7,438 bases of DNA from Acidimangrovimonas sp. (GTDB lineage Bacteria > Pseudomonadota > Alphaproteobacteria > Rhodobacterales > Rhodobacteraceae): assembly GCA_030147905.1 (NCBI GenBank), contig JASBUM010000064.1:1-7438 (forward strand), written 5' to 3'. Shown here piece after piece: positions 5,777 to 7,438 of the stretch (position 1 is its first letter; each line of letters opens with the position of its first letter). The translations under genes and the position numbers were made by a program. Under the pieces are notes generated by a model. The model worked only from the letters and a program-made list of their open reading frames with translations. It was not told the DNA's origin and made no database searches.

Positions 5777-6594
5777 AGGCGACGGCGGGTTTCCGTATCG
5801 GCGCGGTCCTGGCCGGGGTCTTCGTCCTTCTCGCACTGGTATCGTTCGTCTGGACCCCCTTCCCGCCTGACGCCATGGATATAGCGCGCAGGCTGCGCCC
5901 GCCCGGTCCGATCCACTGGCTTGGCACCGATCAGTTCGGCCGCGATGTCGCCTCGCGCCTGATGGTGGGCGCGCGGGTCTCGATCGCGGTCGCGGTGGTG
6001 GCGGTGGGAATCGGCGCGGCCGGCGGCGTACCGCTGGGCCTGTGGGCGGCGGCCCGGCGGGGCACCCTTGCGGATGAGGCGATCATGCGCGCCAACGACC
6101 TCGTCTTCGCCTTTCCGAGCCTGGTCATCGCGATCCTCATCACCGCGGTCTTCGGGCCTTCGGCCTTCAACGCGATCCTGGCCATCGGGATCTTCAACAT
6201 CCCCGTCTTTGCCCGCGTCACCCGGGGCGGGGCTCTGGCGCTGTGGACGCTCGACTTCGTGCGGGCCGCGCGGCTGGCCGGCAAGGGCGCGCTACGGATC
6301 TCGGCCGAACATGTGCTGCCCAATCTCGCCAGCCTGCTGATTGTGCAGGCGACGATACAGTTCAGTCTCGGCATCCTCGCCGAGGCCGGGCTCAGCTATG
6401 TCGGACTTGGCGCGCAGCCGCCGACACCGTCGTGGGGACGGATGCTTGCCGAAAGCCAGACGATGATCGCCTTCGCGCCGCATCTGGCGATCTTTCCGGG
6501 CCTCAGCGTCGTGTTGTGCGTTCTGGGTCTCAACCTGATGGGCGACGGTCTGCGCGACATGCTTGACCCGCGCCTCGCCCGGGGGCGGGCATGA
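5773..6594 (+). CDS. Dpp/Opp-type ABC transporter permease, DppC-like
   Basis: A 273-residue second permease subunit, slightly short for DppC relatives (about 280-300) because the N-terminal cytoplasmic tail is brief. The first helix is at about 8-27, followed by the family hallmark HWLGTDQFGRDVASRL (48-63). Helices follow near 69-92, 109-127, 132-147, 186-203 and 237-257. The EAA loop lies at about 162-184 (FVRAARLAGKGALRISAEHVLPN, split by its conserved glycine G170). SYVGLGAQPPTPSWG (208-222) and GLRDMLDPRL (259-268) are characteristic. The same frame stays open far upstream to 4660, but that part is the shadow of dppB. The ATG at 5773 begins the recognisable protein and overlaps the dppB stop (ATGA). 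Its own stop overlaps the ATPase start, again ATGA. It should pair with the DppB-like subunit and the receptor encoded at 2388. Confidence 0.93.
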   Translation: MKATAGFRIGAVLAGVFVLLALVSFVWTPFPPDAMDIARRLRPPGPIHWLGTDQFGRDVASRLMVGARVSIAVAVVAVGIGAAGGVPLGLWAAARRGTLADEAIMRANDLVFAFPSLVIAILITAVFGPSAFNAILAIGIFNIPVFARVTRGGALALWTLDFVRAARLAGKGALRISAEHVLPNLASLLIVQATIQFSLGILAEAGLSYVGLGAQPPTPSWGRMLAESQTMIAFAPHLAIFPGLSVVLCVLGLNLMGDGLRDMLDPRLARGRA

Positions 6595-7438
6595 CCCTTC
6601 TGCGGATCGAGCGGCTTTCGCTCGCGATCGGCGCGCGGCCGGTCCTGGACGGGATCGATCTGGAAGTCGGCGCCGGTGAAATCGTCGGGCTGGTCGGTGA
6701 AAGCGGCTCGGGCAAGTCGATGACGGCGCTTGCCGTGATGGGGCTGCTGCCGCGTGGTGCACAGGCCCGGGGGCGGGTCGTGCTCGACGGGCAGGATCTG
6801 CTGGCGCTATCCGAACGGCACCTGTGCCGGATCCGCGGGCGTGCCATCGGCATGATTTTCCAGGAACCGATGTCCGCGTTGAACCCGTTGCACACGATCG
6901 GCGCGCAGGTGGCGGAAACGCTTCGCATCCACGGGGGCGCCGGCCGCAGGGAGGCCGCGCGCGCCGCCCGCGCCGGCCTTGATCGCGTGGGGCTGGAGGC
7001 GGTCGGGATGGGACGCTATCCGCACGAATTGTCCGGCGGCCAGCGTCAGCGCGTCTGCATCGCCATGGCGATCGCGCTCCGCCCGATGCTTCTGATCGCG
7101 GATGAACCGACCACCGCGCTCGACGTGACGACCCAGGCCCAGATCCTCGAACTGCTGCGCGGGCTGGTGGAGGAACAGCGCATGGCGCTGATGCTGATCA
7201 CCCATGATCTCGCGGTGGTCGCGCGGATGGCGTCCCGGCTGGGCGTGATGCAGGCCGGCAGGCTCGTCGATGCCGGCGCGACCGAGGCGGTCTTTCGCAC
7301 CAGCCGGGTGCCCTACACGCGCGGCTTGCTCGATGCGAGCCTGCACCACCCGCAGGGGGCGGCCGCGCCGATCGCACCCCCCGGTGCGGATCCGGAAGGG
7401 TTGCCGGCGTTGCCGGCATCGGCCGTGTCCACAACCGC
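6591..7438 (+). CDS. Dpp/Opp-type ABC transporter ATP-binding protein, 3' end beyond the window
   Basis: The frame from the ATG at 6591 stays open for 282 codons to the window edge, so the C-terminus is missing. A complete nucleotide-binding domain is present: Walker A GESGSGKS (36-43), Q-loop [10 protein letters not shown] (90-99, Q91), signature LSGGQRQR (147-154), Walker B LLIADEP (167-173, E172 catalytic), D-loop TALD (175-178) and switch H205 in [16 protein letters not shown] and PYTRGLL (241-247) mark the DppD/OppD class. The domain energises import through the permeases encoded just upstream. Translation is probably coupled, since its ATG overlaps the dppC stop and no clear Shine-Dalgarno is seen. 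After PYTRGLL comes an Ala/Pro-rich stretch (255-282) in place of the usual well-ordered OppD tail. The protein could end as a single-domain DppD or continue into a second, DppF-like domain. Confidence 0.92.
   Translation, partial: MTLLRIERLSLAIGARPVLDGIDLEVGAGEIVGLVGESGSGKSMTALAVMGLLPRGAQARGRVVLDGQDLLALSERHLCRIRGRAIGMIFQEPMSALNPLHTIGAQVAETLRIHGGAGRREAARAARAGLDRVGLEAVGMGRYPHELSGGQRQRVCIAMAIALRPMLLIADEPTTALDVTTQAQILELLRGLVEEQRMALMLITHDLAVVARMASRLGVMQAGRLVDAGATEAVFRTSRVPYTRGLLDASLHHPQGAAAPIAPPGADPEGLPALPASAVSTT

Overview
The window comes from a very GC-rich bacterial chromosome. The GC-rich third codon positions, the ATGA-coupled panB-panC pair and the protein sequences all fit an alphaproteobacterium, probably of the Rhodobacterales type. 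This placement is inferred from style, not from a marker gene. Nearly all of the window is ordinary metabolism and transport. I see no phage, transposon, CRISPR or defence genes, and no tRNA or rRNA.

Layout. (1) Bases 1-347, + strand: the 3' end of modC, covering the TOBE domain of a molybdate-transporter ATPase. (2) Bases 435-2203, - strand: a two-gene pantothenate operon, panB then panC, coupled by a 4-base ATGA overlap and convergent with modC. A 12-G run and a GC hairpin lie in the 87-base gap. PanB carries an unusual Ala/Gly-rich C-terminal tail. (3) Bases 2204-2387: a divergent intergenic region with a perfect 16-bp palindrome and a candidate promoter. (4) Bases 2388-3872, + strand: a secreted family 5 (peptide/nickel type) substrate-binding protein. 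(5) Bases 3939-4184, + strand: a small GlsB/YeaQ/YmgE-type membrane protein followed by a strong 10-bp hairpin. (6) Bases 4185-4780: about 600 bases with no recognisable gene but with short tandem repeats. (7) Bases 4781-7438, + strand: a tightly overlapping dppB-dppC-dppD-like cluster encoding two permeases and an ATPase that runs off the end.

How the parts fit. PanB and PanC make pantoate precursor and pantothenate for coenzyme A. The binding protein (4) and the permease/ATPase genes (7) together look like one Dpp/Opp-type importer: periplasmic receptor, two membrane subunits and ATPase. The receptor gene is separated from the rest by the small membrane-protein gene and the gene-poor stretch, which suggests at least two transcription units. 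The substrate cannot be read from the sequence; dipeptides or oligopeptides are the default for the family, but other small solutes are possible.
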